NCBI RefSeq assembly: GCF_005144885.1
Contig: NZ_CP039690.1
Coordinates: forward strand, 7,118,873 to 7,182,872
Length of the DNA stretch: 64,000 nucleotides
From: Phreatobacter stygius
GTDB lineage: Bacteria; Pseudomonadota; Alphaproteobacteria; Rhizobiales; Phreatobacteraceae
Direction: 5' to 3'
This document shows positions 55,550 to 64,000 of this stretch, piece by piece. Within the stretch, counting starts at the first letter, position 1, and the number at the start of each line of letters is the position of its first letter. The position numbers and the translations under genes are program-made. A model generated the notes under the pieces. The model saw only the letters and a program-made list of their open reading frames with translations, was not told the origin of the DNA and did not search any database.

Positions 55550-58261
55550 TCAGGCCACCTCTTTCAGGCGCAGCAGGGCGGCTTCCACCTTGGCCTTGCG
55601 CTCGACCGCCTCTTCGCGTTTCTCGCGCTGCTCCTCGACCACCTCTTCGGCCGCGCGCGCCATGAAGTTGGCGTTGTTGAGCTTGCCGTCGCAGCGGGCG
55701 ATGTCGCCGTCGGCTTCCTTCAGCGCCTTGCCGAGACGCACCGTCTCGGCGGCGACGTCGACAATGCCGGCGAGCGGCAGCGCGATGGTCTCGCCGCGCA
55801 CCACCTGCTGGATCGAGCCCTTCGGCGCCGCGGCCACAGCGGTGACCTCCGACAACCGCGCAAGACGGTTCAGCAAATCACCGTAACGCTTTGCCCGATC
55901 TATCGTTTGATCGGATGCCGCGACCAGCGCCAGTGGCACCTGGGCCCCCGGCGCGACGTTCATTTCGGCGCGCACCGAGCGAATCGCCTGGATGGTGTCG
56001 ACCAGCCAGCCGATCTCGGCCTCCGCCGCGCCGTTCTCCAGGCCGGCCAGTTCAGGCCATGCGGCGAGCGCCAGGACACCGTCGCGCGCCGGGCCGTCCT
56101 CGCCGGTCACCGCCCAGAGCTCCTCGGTGATGAAGGGCATGAAGGGGTGCAGCAATTTGAGGATCTGCTCCAGCGTCCAGGCCGCGGTTGCGCGGATCTC
56201 GGCCTTGGCCACCTCGTCGGCGCCGGTGAACACCGGCTTGGCGAATTCCAGGAACCAGTCGCAGAAGACGTTCCAGACATAACGATAGACCGCACCGGCC
56301 GCCTCGTTGAACTTGTAGGCCTGGATCGCGGCTTCGGTCTCGGCGACCGCCTTGGCGGTCTCCCCGACGATCCATTGGGCCAGCGTCGACTGGACATGCG
56401 CGGGATCGAAACCGGCGACGCGCCGGCACTCGTTGATCTCGCAGAAGCGCGCGGCGTTCCACAGCTTGGTCGCGAAGTTGCGATAGCCTTCGACCCGGTT
56501 GGTGGCCAGCTTGATGTCGCGCCCCTGCGCCGCCATGGCGGCCAGCGTGAAGCGCAGCGCATCGGCACCGAACTGGTCGATCAGGTCGAGCGGGTCGATG
56601 ACGTTGCCCTTGGACTTCGACATCTTCGCGCCCTTCTCGTCGCGGACGAGGGCGTGGATATAGACCGTGTGGAACGGCGTCTCCTTCATGAAGTGCAGGC
56701 CGGTCATCATCATCCGGGCAACCCAGAAGAAGATGATGTCGAAACCGGTCACCAGCACGTCGGTCTGGTAATAGCGCTTCAATTCCTGGGTCTCGTCGGG
56801 CCAGCCGAGCGTCGAGAACGGCCAGAGCGCCGAGGAGAACCAGGTGTCGAGCACGTCCTCGTCGCGGGTCAGCGCGGTTTTGGCGCCGTAATGCTCCTCG
56901 GCCGAGGCCAGCGCGTCGGCTTCGCTCAGCTCGACGAACACCTTGCCGTCGGGACCGTACCAGGCCGGGATCTGATGGCCCCACCAGAGCTGGCGCGACA
57001 CGCACCAGGGCTGGATGTTCTCCATCCATTCGAAGAAGGTCTTTTCCCAGTTCTTCGGCACGAAGACGGTGCGGCCGTCGCGCACGGCGGCCAGCGGCTC
57101 CTTGGCCAGCGTCTTGGCGTCGACATACCACTGGTCGGTGAGGAAGGGTTCCACCGGCACGCCGCCGCGATCGCCATGCGGCACGGTGTGCAAATGGTCC
57201 TCGATCTTGGCGAGCAGCCCGCGCTCCTCCATCATCGCGACGACGCGCTTGCGCGCCTCGAAGCGATCGACGCCGTCGAGCTCGAGCACGGCGGCGAGAT
57301 CGTCGCCGCCTGCCCCATCGAGGAAATCCTCGTTGCCTGCCAGCGCCAGGCTGGCCTCGACACTGAAGATGTTGATCTGCGGCAGGTTGTGGCGCTTGCC
57401 GACCTCGAAATCGTTGAAGTCGTGGGCCGGCGTGATCTTCACCGCGCCGGAACCCTTTTCCGGATCCGAATAGGCGTCGGCGACGATCGGGATCAGCCGG
57501 CCAACCAGCGGCAAGCGCACCATCCGGCCGACATAGGGCTTCCAGCGCTCGTCATCCGGGTGCACCGCGACCGCCGTGTCGCCCAGCATGGTTTCCGGCC
57601 GGGTGGTGGCGACCGTCACCTTGATGTTTGGGTCATCGGCCAGGGGATAGTCGAAATACCAGAGCTTGCCGCGCATCTCTGTCTGCACCACTTCCAGGTC
57701 GGAAATGGCGGTGAGCAGCTTGGGATCCCAGTTGACCAGCCGCTTGTCCTTGTAGAGCAGGCCCTGCCGGTAGAGGTCGACGAACACCTTGAGCACGGCC
57801 TTGGACAGGCCCTCGTCCATGGTGAAACGCTCGCGCGACCAGTCGCAGGAGGCGCCGAGCCGCTTCAGCTGGTTGACGATGGTGCCGCCGGAGTCCTGTT
57901 TCCAGGCCCAGACCTCCTTCAGGAAGGCCTCGCGGCCCATGCTGCGCCGCGAGGTCTTGTTCTCGCCGGCAAGCTTGCGCTCGACCACCATCTGGGTGGC
58001 GATGCCGGCATGATCGGTGCCGGGCTGCCACAAGACATCCTTGCCGCGCATGCGCTCGTAGCGGCACAGCACGTCCTGCAGCGTGTTGTTCAGCGCGTGG
58101 CCCATATGCAGCGAGCCCGTCACGTTCGGTGGCGGAATGACGATGCAGAAGGGCTCGGCGCCCGCGCGCTCGGGGCGGCCGGCACGGAAGGCTTCAGCCG
58201 TCTCCCAGGCCGCCGACATACGGGCTTCGATATCCTTCGGCGTGTAGGTCTTCTCGAGCAT
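55550..58261 (-). CDS. valS: valine-tRNA ligase
   Basis: A 903-residue class I synthetase. The HIGH motif is in GSLHMGHALNNTLQDV near residue 45, the editing domain spans about 200-350, the KMSKS motif is GAKMSKSKGNVIDPLDLID near residue 545, and the C-terminal coiled coil that contacts tRNA is present. The ATG at 58261 gives the normal N-terminus MLEKTYTPKDIE. In Hyphomicrobiales valS is typically near popZ, tolC and pcm, as here. Confidence 0.97.
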   Translation of the reverse strand: MLEKTYTPKDIEARMSAAWETAEAFRAGRPERAGAEPFCIVIPPPNVTGSLHMGHALNNTLQDVLCRYERMRGKDVLWQPGTDHAGIATQMVVERKLAGENKTSRRSMGREAFLKEVWAWKQDSGGTIVNQLKRLGASCDWSRERFTMDEGLSKAVLKVFVDLYRQGLLYKDKRLVNWDPKLLTAISDLEVVQTEMRGKLWYFDYPLADDPNIKVTVATTRPETMLGDTAVAVHPDDERWKPYVGRMVRLPLVGRLIPIVADAYSDPEKGSGAVKITPAHDFNDFEVGKRHNLPQINIFSVEASLALAGNEDFLDGAGGDDLAAVLELDGVDRFEARKRVVAMMEERGLLAKIEDHLHTVPHGDRGGVPVEPFLTDQWYVDAKTLAKEPLAAVRDGRTVFVPKNWEKTFFEWMENIQPWCVSRQLWWGHQIPAWYGPDGKVFVELSEADALASAEEHYGAKTALTRDEDVLDTWFSSALWPFSTLGWPDETQELKRYYQTDVLVTGFDIIFFWVARMMMTGLHFMKETPFHTVYIHALVRDEKGAKMSKSKGNVIDPLDLIDQFGADALRFTLAAMAAQGRDIKLATNRVEGYRNFATKLWNAARFCEINECRRVAGFDPAHVQSTLAQWIVGETAKAVAETEAAIQAYKFNEAAGAVYRYVWNVFCDWFLEFAKPVFTGADEVAKAEIRATAAWTLEQILKLLHPFMPFITEELWAVTGEDGPARDGVLALAAWPELAGLENGAAEAEIGWLVDTIQAIRSVRAEMNVAPGAQVPLALVAASDQTIDRAKRYGDLLNRLARLSEVTAVAAAPKGSIQQVVRGETIALPLAGIVDVAAETVRLGKALKEADGDIARCDGKLNNANFMARAAEEVVEEQREKREEAVERKAKVEAALLRLKEVA

Positions 58262-58393
58262 GGCGTTTTCGGTTGATCGCTTTGGCTTGATATGGGGAGC
58301 GCACAAAGCCGGCCGAAACGCGCCCTGTCAACATTTCTGCCATGCGCCCGTGCGACTTGCCGCATTGCACACACCAGTCGCATAGCTTGTGGC

Positions 58394-59608
58394 ATGACAA
58401 CAGTGGCAGTCGAAGACGTCGGGACGGACACCGTTCCGTGGCGCGCATTGTTCCTGCTCGGCGCAGCCTCATTCGCCTCGTCGGCGGCGCTGCGCTTCTG
58501 CGATCCGCTGCTGCCGACGCTGGCCAATGCCTTCGACACCACGCCCGGCAAGGCCGCCATCGTCATCACCGCCTATGCCGTCTCCTACGGCTTCTTCCAG
58601 CTTTTGACCGGGCCGCTCGGCGACCGCTACGGCAAGGTCCGCATGGTCACGCTCGGCGCGATCCTGAGCGGCCTGTTCACGCTCGCCTGCGCCTTCGCCA
58701 CCGGCATCGACCAGATCTCGGTCCTGCGCTTCCTGGCCGGCCTGACCGGCGCCGCGATCATTCCGAACTGCATCGCCTTCATCGGCGACACCGTCCCCTT
58801 CGCCCAGCGCCAGGCGGTGCTCGCCCGCTATATGATCTTCACCAGCTTCGGCGCGATCTCGGGCCAGGCGATCGGCGGCGTGCTCGCCGATGCGCTCGGC
58901 TGGCAGTCGGTGTTCATCATGGCCGGGGCGTTCCTGCTCCTGGCCGGAACCGTGCTGGCGATCCAGCAGCGCAGCAGCCCGGTGCTGTCACGCCGGCAAC
59001 CGGCGCCCGCCGGCGGCGTGCGCGGCTCGCTCGCCCAGATGTTGGCGCTGAGGAACATCCCCTACGCCCGGGTGGTGCTGATGGCGGTGACGATCGAGGC
59101 CGTGCTGTTCTACGGCACCTTCACCTTTCTCGGCGCCCATCTCCGGCAGGTCTACAATATCAGCTATACCGCGATCGGCGCGATGACCGCGCTGAGCGCG
59201 GCGGGTGCCGCCGCCTATTCCTGGTCGGCGCCTTTCCTGCTCGGCCGCTTCGGCGAACGCGCAGTGCTCGGCATGGCCTCGGTGTTTCTGGCCGCCAGTT
59301 TCGCCCTGCTGGCGCTGACCCCGCCGGTCTGGCTCGTCGCGGTCGCGATCGCCATTGGCGGCTTCGGCTTCGTGCTGCTGCACAATCCCCTGCAGACCAA
59401 CGCGACCCAAATGACCCCGGGCTCGCGCGGCGCCGGCATCGCCACCTTCGCCTTCTGCTTTTTCGCCGGCCAGACCGCCGGGGTTGCCCTGTGCAGCCTG
59501 ATCTACGACCAGGTCGGCGCGCCGCCACTGTTCGCCGGCGCGGCGCTGCTGCTGCCTGTGCTGGTGTTCTGGTTCCGCGCCGGCCTGGCGCGCACCAGGC
59601 CGGTGTGA
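58394..59608 (+). CDS. MFS transporter
   Basis: A 404-residue major facilitator with about 12 membrane helices. The family A-motif is present in the loop between helices 2 and 3 (GPLGDRYGKVRMVTLGAIL). It resembles DHA1-type drug or sugar exporters (YajR/NepI-like in pattern) but the substrate cannot be assigned. I placed the start at the ATG at 58394; the frame is open further upstream but that part lacks membrane character. It is divergent from valS and inserts in the usual valS-popZ interval. Confidence 0.88.
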   Translation: MTTVAVEDVGTDTVPWRALFLLGAASFASSAALRFCDPLLPTLANAFDTTPGKAAIVITAYAVSYGFFQLLTGPLGDRYGKVRMVTLGAILSGLFTLACAFATGIDQISVLRFLAGLTGAAIIPNCIAFIGDTVPFAQRQAVLARYMIFTSFGAISGQAIGGVLADALGWQSVFIMAGAFLLLAGTVLAIQQRSSPVLSRRQPAPAGGVRGSLAQMLALRNIPYARVVLMAVTIEAVLFYGTFTFLGAHLRQVYNISYTAIGAMTALSAAGAAAYSWSAPFLLGRFGERAVLGMASVFLAASFALLALTPPVWLVAVAIAIGGFGFVLLHNPLQTNATQMTPGSRGAGIATFAFCFFAGQTAGVALCSLIYDQVGAPPLFAGAALLLPVLVFWFRAGLARTRPV

Positions 59609-59645
59609 GTGGGGCGGCTAGGCGAAGCGGCGACAACGGCGCTCA

Positions 59646-59733
59646 TCGTCTTGGCCTGGCTTGTCCCGGCCATCCACCCATGCCTTGCACGGAGGCAAGT
59701 CGTGGATGCCCGGGACAAGCCCGGGCAGGACGA
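59646..59733. repeat. intergenic hairpin repeat, first of two
   Basis: Two arms (59646-59677 and 59701-59733) are inverted, imperfect copies of a unit containing CTTGTCCCGGCCATCCAC. They are related to the pair at 59956-60044. Such units resemble widely scattered extragenic palindromes of Hyphomicrobiales. Located just downstream of the MFS gene. Confidence 0.65.
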
Positions 59734-59824
59734 AGTGCAAGGCTTGCGAGGTCACGCTGGGGTCGGATCCACTGACGCCGAGGCTCGCGGAGCATACCGC
59801 GCCGTTCGGAGATGGACGTCCCGT

Positions 59825-59892
59825 CACCCGGCGCCTCCATAGCGTCGAGCGAACGCGAGACGCGTTCGCATCTCGCTATGCGGCGCCACCCT
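59825..59892. repeat. intergenic repeat, inverted copy of the livK-livH gap element
   Basis: This 68-bp segment matches the reverse complement of 24941-25008, centred on a GCGAACGC...GCGTTCGC hairpin and bordered by CACCCGGCGCC. It shows that the element in the liv block is a dispersed genomic repeat, not part of that operon's own control. Confidence 0.65.
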
Positions 59893-59955
59893 CTCCGTTT
59901 GGGCTACCGGATTCACACATCTCGACAATCCATGTCTTGGCGCGGTGTTTCTCGC

Positions 59956-60044
59956 TTCGTCATGGCCGTGCTTGTCACGGCCATCCACGTCCTCCGCGGT
60001 CAAGGCAATGCGTGGATGGCCGGCACAAGGCCGGCCATGACGAA
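59956..60044. repeat. intergenic hairpin repeat, second of two
   Basis: Arms 59956-59989 and 60011-60044 are inverted copies (outer ends TTCGTCATGGCCG and its complement) and each arm also folds on itself (ATGGCCGTG/CACGGCCAT). Together with the two repeats above it fills most of the 557-base gap between the MFS gene and popZ. No gene is visible in the gap. Confidence 0.7.
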
Positions 60045-60165
60045 AAAGGACGGCGCATGCGCTATCCGTGGTTCTCGTGCGAAGCCTTGAGAGGTGGCGA
60101 ATTCAGGCCCCTTTGAGAGATGTGTGAATGTCGTAGCCCCCTGGGAGAGGGTTAATTCAGCCCCC

Positions 60166-60867
60166 TCAGCGCGGCGGGGTGCCGCGCGACACGCGTTCGA
60201 TCTCGGCGCGCACCAGCCGCTCGACCAGTTGCGGCAGGTTGTCGTCGAGCCAGTTCTTCAGCATGGGCCGAAGCATGTCCTTGACCAGATCCTCGATGGT
60301 CCGGGCATTGTTGGACAGGATCGTATTGGCGAGCGAGCCGAACGCGGCTCCGACCGCGGCATGGGCCTGTGACGACAGGAGCGGGTCGGCCGCCGTCAGC
60401 TGTTCGATGCTCGCGAAGGACGGGGCGGCCGGCTGAGCCCGCGGCTGCTCCGCCATTTCCATGAACTCGATGTCGGCGCGGCGCGAGATCGGCTTGATCA
60501 TGCCGACCGCTTCGACGACCGCGTCGTCCTTGCTCAGTTCCAGAATGTCGGGCTCGGGCACCTTGGCCGGCTTCGCGGCCACCGGCGGCGGCGCGGGAGG
60601 CGCCGGAGGCGGAGCTGGAGGCGGCGGCGGTGCGGGTTCCGGCTCAGCCTCGTCCATCGCGTCGAAGCCTGCGAGCAGAGCGTCGATATCGTCCTGCGAT
60701 TTCGGTGCTTCCTCGACCTTAGGCGCGGGCGGCGGCGGCGCCGGCGGCGGAACGACCGCGACCTTGGGTGGTGCCGGCTTCGGCGGCTCGTCATCCGCGA
60801 TGATCCGGCGGATCGACGCCAGGATCTCTTCCATTGACGGTTCGTTAGCCTTCGCTGCCTGCGACAT
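60166..60867 (-). CDS. popZ: polar organising protein PopZ
   Basis: A 233-residue PopZ (DUF2497) protein, which forms a polar matrix that anchors ParB and the origin in alphaproteobacteria. The N-terminal helix SMEEILASIRRIIADDE (about 11-27) is the partner-binding motif, followed by a Pro/Glu-rich disordered spacer with long proline runs (about 30-110), then the C-terminal assembly helices (IEDLVKDMLRPMLKNWLDDN and LPQLVERLVRAEIERVSRG). The ATG at 60867 is the typical start. Next to tolC and pcm as usual in this order. Confidence 0.93.
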   Translation of the reverse strand: MSQAAKANEPSMEEILASIRRIIADDEPPKPAPPKVAVVPPPAPPPPAPKVEEAPKSQDDIDALLAGFDAMDEAEPEPAPPPPPAPPPAPPAPPPVAAKPAKVPEPDILELSKDDAVVEAVGMIKPISRRADIEFMEMAEQPRAQPAAPSFASIEQLTAADPLLSSQAHAAVGAAFGSLANTILSNNARTIEDLVKDMLRPMLKNWLDDNLPQLVERLVRAEIERVSRGTPPR

Positions 60868-60908
60868 CCCCGTCCACCCCTTTTTACGCACACCGTGGGA
60901 TCACGTCG

Positions 60909-60930
60909 TCTCCCTTCGGGAAAAGGGAGA
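60909..60930 (-). promoter_or_regulatory. hairpin in the popZ leader
   Basis: An 8-bp perfect stem (TCTCCCTT/AAGGGAGA) with a 6-base loop lies about 40-60 bases upstream of the popZ start. In the transcript it could influence stability or translation, or it may help end tolC read-through. Seen directly; the role is a guess. Confidence 0.35.
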
Positions 60931-61028
60931 ATCACCACGAATCAACTCAGCGAACTATGCACCGAGGCAGCCGTCAGGGCTAACGGCTCAACTGATGATC
61001 CACAAACAAGATGTCGAGAGTCTTGAAG

Positions 61029-61057
61029 GCGGTGAGCGCAAGTGATGCGCTCACCGC
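61029..61057 (-). terminator. strong hairpin 8 bases after tolC
   Basis: A perfect 12-bp stem (GCGGTGAGCGCA/TGCGCTCACCGC) with a 5-base loop begins eight bases past the tolC stop. There is no run of T after it, so it is an intrinsic-terminator-like stem or an mRNA-end protector rather than a textbook terminator. Confidence 0.55.
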
Positions 61058-61065
61058 AGACGCGT

Positions 61066-62472
61066 TCAGCGTCCGTCGGGGGTCCGTACGCCGATCCAGA
61101 GATCGCGAACCTGCTGGTAGTGCTGGGTCGGATCGAAGATCTCGGTGGCCAGCGCCAGCCGCGGCGCATTCAGCCGGCCCATGGCCGACAGCACCGAATA
61201 GGACAGCACGACACGGTCGCGCTGGGCCCGAACCAGCGCGACCCTGGCTTCGAACAGGTTCTGCGTGGCGTTCAGCACGTCGATGATCGTGCGCTGGCCG
61301 ACCTTGTACTCTTCGCGAATGCCGTTGACGGCAATGGTCTGGGCCCGGACCTGCACTTCGGCGGCCTGGATCTGGGCGCGCGAGGCTTCGAGCGCCGCCC
61401 AGGACTGCGTCACGGCCTGGCGGACGCTGGCGGTGGCCGTCTCGATCTGGATGCGGCGCTGACCGTAAGCTTCTTTGGCGCCACGGATCGTCGCGTAGTC
61501 ACGGCCGCCATTGGCGAAGATCGGAATGGTCAGCGTAGCGCCGATGCTGGCGGAGGACACCTGCGGCGCGCTCGACTGGTCGGCGCCGCGGAACAGGCTG
61601 GCGCTCAGGCCGAGCGTCGGATAGAGCGCCGATTCGGCGATGCGCACCTGCAGGAGCGACGCGTCGGCGCCGTGGCGCGCGCCGCGAATGGCGGGGTGTT
61701 CGGACTGGCCGGCGATGACGGCCGCATCCAGGCTGCGCGGCAGCAGCCGCTCGACGGTCCGCGCCGGCGCCAGGCGCCCGGCCGCGATGCCGACCTGCTG
61801 CATATAGACCGAGCGGGAATTGGCGAGGTCGGACTGGGCGCCGCTCTCGGTCGCAATCGCGCCCTGCAGCGACGATTCGGCCAGCGCCACGTCGGTGCGC
61901 GTCACCTCGCCCACGGCGAAGCGATCACGGGTGGCCCTCAGCTGCTCGCGGAACACCTCGACCGCGCGATGGCGCAGGTCGAGCACCGCCTGCTCGCGCA
62001 GCACGTTCATATGGGCCGTGGAGGAGGCCAGCAGGATGGTCTGTTCGGTGTTGCGCAGGGTCTCGCGCGCCACCAGCACGTTCTGGTCGGCCTGCCGGAC
62101 GCTGTTGGCGGTCCGGTTGCCGTCATAGATCGGCTGCGTGGCGGTCAGCGTCGCCGAGCGCGGAAAGGAACGCGTTGCCGTGTGAAACCCAGGCGCCCCG
62201 GTCGAGCCGCCACCGGCTTCGGTATATTGGCCTGACGCGGTGAAGGTCGCGCTGACCGAAGGGCGGTAACCGGACAGGGCCGCGGGAACGCCTTCATTGG
62301 CCACCCGGACGCCGGCACGTGCCGCATTGAGGTCGGGATTGTTCCGGTAGGCCTGGATCAGGGTCTGATTAATGGACTGAGCCCGCGCGGATACGGGCGA
62401 AAACAGCGGGACGAGAATCGCGACGGTGAGTGCCGTCGCGGAGCCGACACGGGTAAACGTGGCTCCGATCAT
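61066..62472 (-). CDS. tolC: TolC family outer membrane efflux protein
   Basis: A 468-residue outer-membrane channel for type I secretion and drug efflux. A signal peptide (about 1-30) is followed by the NQTLIQAYRNNPDLNAARAG segment typical of the TolC branch, and the two OEP repeats with SATLTATQPIYDGNRT and TLTIPIFANGGRDYATIRGA at matching places, which is the hallmark of the family. It is followed by popZ and preceded by pcm, all on one strand, as in most Hyphomicrobiales. The ATG at 62472 is preferred over the GTG three codons upstream. Confidence 0.94.
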   Translation of the reverse strand: MIGATFTRVGSATALTVAILVPLFSPVSARAQSINQTLIQAYRNNPDLNAARAGVRVANEGVPAALSGYRPSVSATFTASGQYTEAGGGSTGAPGFHTATRSFPRSATLTATQPIYDGNRTANSVRQADQNVLVARETLRNTEQTILLASSTAHMNVLREQAVLDLRHRAVEVFREQLRATRDRFAVGEVTRTDVALAESSLQGAIATESGAQSDLANSRSVYMQQVGIAAGRLAPARTVERLLPRSLDAAVIAGQSEHPAIRGARHGADASLLQVRIAESALYPTLGLSASLFRGADQSSAPQVSSASIGATLTIPIFANGGRDYATIRGAKEAYGQRRIQIETATASVRQAVTQSWAALEASRAQIQAAEVQVRAQTIAVNGIREEYKVGQRTIIDVLNATQNLFEARVALVRAQRDRVVLSYSVLSAMGRLNAPRLALATEIFDPTQHYQQVRDLWIGVRTPDGR

Positions 62473-62632
62473 GTGTAACACCTGCTTCGTGGCGTTACCC
62501 TGGATGATCCGCCAAGACCCAGGGCACCTAAGGGGACATTCGATAACCGCTTCGGGACAATGAAGAAAGCCCCGGTTTCAATATGCGGCCGATTAGACAG
62601 GAAGTGGGACGTGAATGCCACACTTCAAGCCG

Positions 62633-63298
62633 TTAAAAGACGAAACCGCGCGCTGCGGCAAAACCCGGCAGGGGCGGAATGGCTGCGTCGAAGATCGGCC
62701 GCGCGCTGATCTCGCCGCTGATTCGGGTATGAACGAGGCATTTCGCCGCGCGCCCCGAACCGACCACGGCAACCAGGCGCCCGCCCTCCTTCATCTGGCC
62801 GAACAGGGCCTCCGGCACCGCCTCGACCGCGCCCTCCAGCAAAATCACGTCGTAAGGCCCCTGTTGCGGCGCACCCTCGGCGAGTGCGCCGGCGACGACG
62901 GTGACATTGCCTGACGCGGCCAGCGCCTGGCGCGCCGCCGCGGCCAGCGTCTCGTCCTCCTCGACCGCCACGACTTTCGCCGCGAGCCTGGCCAGGACGG
63001 CCGCCGAATAGCCTGTCGTGACCCCAATATCGAGCACGCTGTCGGCCGGGCCGATGGCAGCGGCGTGAACCATCTTGGCGAGCACCATCAGCTCGATCAG
63101 GTAGCGGGCCGGCTTGCCGTTCGATGCTTCGCTCACGGCGACGTCGTCGTCGATATAAGCGAGCTCGCGGCGCGCCTCGGGCACGAAGGCCTCGCGCGGC
63201 ACCGCCATCAGCGCCTCGATGATGCGGCCATCGGTGACATCGTTCACCCGAATCTGCGTGTCGACCATGGTCCGGCGAGCGCGCGCAAAATCGATCAT
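62633..63298 (-). CDS. pcm: protein-L-isoaspartate O-methyltransferase family protein
   Basis: A 221-residue SAM-dependent methyltransferase of the PCMT family. The SAM-binding motif SVLDIGVTTGYSAAVLARLA near residue 77 and the conserved VPREAFVPEARRELAYIDDD near residue 33 are present. GAGGATTTC before the ATG at 63298 supports the start. In alphaproteobacteria this copy is tied to tolC rather than surE and may not repair isoaspartate; the strict PCMT motif IGTGSGY is altered here to IGVTTGY. Confidence 0.9.
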   Translation of the reverse strand: MIDFARARRTMVDTQIRVNDVTDGRIIEALMAVPREAFVPEARRELAYIDDDVAVSEASNGKPARYLIELMVLAKMVHAAAIGPADSVLDIGVTTGYSAAVLARLAAKVVAVEEDETLAAAARQALAASGNVTVVAGALAEGAPQQGPYDVILLEGAVEAVPEALFGQMKEGGRLVAVVGSGRAAKCLVHTRISGEISARPIFDAAIPPLPGFAAARGFVF

Positions 63299-63494
63299 CG
63301 CGAAATCCTCGGATTGCGGCGGCAAAAGCATCGCCGAGGCCCCGTCTTTAACGGGGGAGGCGGTCGGATTGCAAGGTCATGAAGATCGCTCGCCCGCCCG
63401 CGCGACGCTGTCGGCGGCTCTGTTGCGGTGCCCGGATCAGCGTGCTAGAGCGAGCCCACTCCGCGCCGGGCTTGCCCGGTTGAGTTACCCGGAC

Positions 63495-63568
63495 GGCCTC
63501 GTGGCGGAGTGGTTACGCAGAGGACTGCAAATCCTTGCACCCCGGTTCGATTCCGGGCGAGGCCTCCA
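63495..63568 (+). tRNA. tRNA-Cys (anticodon GCA)
   Basis: A complete 74-base tRNA. The acceptor pairs GGCCTCG (63495-63501) with CGAGGCC (63558-63564); U73 is the discriminator typical of tRNA-Cys and CCA is encoded (63566-63568). The anticodon loop reads ACTGCAAAT with GCA in the middle, and the T arm CCCCGGTTCGATTCCGGGC is normal. It stands alone between pcm and the SMP-30 gene. Confidence 0.96.
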
Positions 63569-63756
63569 CCTCCTTCCCCTTGGAACATCTGCCGATGGTT
63601 GCGGGCGGCCGAACCCGGCCCCATGCCGCGCACCCGGCTGCGCTGCGCCCGGCGCATTGCATTCGCGCCATGCCTTGGGGAAGATCGCACCGGGCGTCCC
63701 GGCGCCCGCCCCCGGCCCGCTTACGCCCAAGCCCGCTCCGTCGGAAGGACCGCCCC

Positions 63757-64000
63757 ATGTGGCAGCCGAGCCAGCGTTACCCTGACCCTGCCATCGAAAT
63801 TCTCGATCCGAGCTTTGCCAAATACCGCCTGTTCAGCGCGGCGGTCGAGCGCCTGGCCACCGGCATGCGCTGGGCCGAAGGGCCGGTCTGGTTCGGCGAC
63901 GGGCGCTATCTCCTGTGGAGCGACATCCCGAACAACCGGGTCATGCGTTGGGACGAGGAGACCGGCGCGGTCTCGGTGTTCCGCAAGCCCTCCGACTTTG
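63757..64000 (+). CDS. SMP-30/gluconolactonase family protein (N-terminal part, cut by window edge)
   Basis: The first 81 codons of a beta-propeller lactonase-type enzyme. The diagnostic start RWAEGPVWFGDGRYLLWSDI (with the metal-binding Glu) is followed by NNRVMRWDEETGAVSVF, the first propeller blade of SMP-30/gluconolactonase/LRE-like proteins. GGAAGGACC stands seven bases upstream of the ATG. Full length would be about 290-310 residues; the rest lies beyond the window. Possible reaction: hydrolysis of a sugar lactone. Confidence 0.87.
   Translation, partial: MWQPSQRYPDPAIEILDPSFAKYRLFSAAVERLATGMRWAEGPVWFGDGRYLLWSDIPNNRVMRWDEETGAVSVFRKPSDF

Noticed and set aside
55544-58276. A 900-codon + strand frame opposite valS
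   Set aside because: ValS on the minus strand has HIGH and KMSKS motifs in order; the opposite frame is a composition artefact.
60166-60867. Proline-rich protein as a low-complexity artefact
   Set aside because: The N-terminal SMEEILASIRRIIADDE motif and C-terminal helices are diagnostic of PopZ.

Overview
The window is GC-rich, densely coded chromosomal DNA. Several marker genes and gene orders point to an alphaproteobacterium of the Hyphomicrobiales: a PopZ-type polar organiser, an ExoR-like Sel1 protein, the order valS...popZ-tolC-pcm, the chain erpA|dgt-argS-SPOR-nagZ-scpA-scpB...tatABC, and a short phosphatidylserine decarboxylase next to pssA. Genus is a guess (Phreatobacter or Bosea-like). 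There is no sign of phage, plasmid or CRISPR.

Layout. 0-7.8 kb: the 5' end of signal peptidase I (lepB), two secreted SH3-type proteins, two small lipoproteins, a glutathione transferase, small unknown genes, an orphan MotA/MotB-like pair and an alpha/beta hydrolase. 7.8-18 kb: accessory metabolism, with a 265-bp MITE-like element, a malate/lactate-type dehydrogenase, a crotonase and thioesterase, a TRAP transporter (dctPQM), a hydrolase, two tandem RidA-like genes and an altronate-dehydratase-family enzyme. 18-33.5 kb: urease, with ureD-ureA-hupE-DUF1272-ureB-ureC (33.5-29.3 kb) separated from ureE-ureF-ureG (20.1-18.0 kb). The 9-kb block between them holds a degradative class II HMG-CoA reductase (mvaA), a branched-chain-amino-acid-type ABC transporter (livK, livH, a fused livM-livG, livF), an HMG-CoA lyase (mvaB) and a divergent MocR-type regulator. 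33.8-47 kb: core housekeeping genes (pssA, psd, tatCBA, a lone ABC ATPase, scpB, scpA, nagZ, SPOR protein, argS, dgt). 47-64 kb: erpA, PPOX flavoprotein, xthA, cupin, P450, exoR-like gene, ilvD, DUF2459 protein, metallophosphoesterase, valS, MFS transporter, popZ, tolC, pcm, tRNA-Cys and the start of an SMP-30 family gene.

The most interesting unit is the block inside the urease locus. The reductase retains every catalytic residue of the Pseudomonas mevalonii enzyme and closely resembles it. With the lyase it would turn mevalonate into acetoacetate and acetyl-CoA. The ABC transporter is a plausible mevalonate importer and the MocR protein a plausible sensor. That combination, and its position inside a split urease operon, is the main candidate for a little-described system. 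Other points of note are the 36-histidine tail of UreE, a MITE with perfect 32-bp ends, families of paired intergenic repeats at operon ends, and RidA paralogues that have lost the usual active-site arginine.
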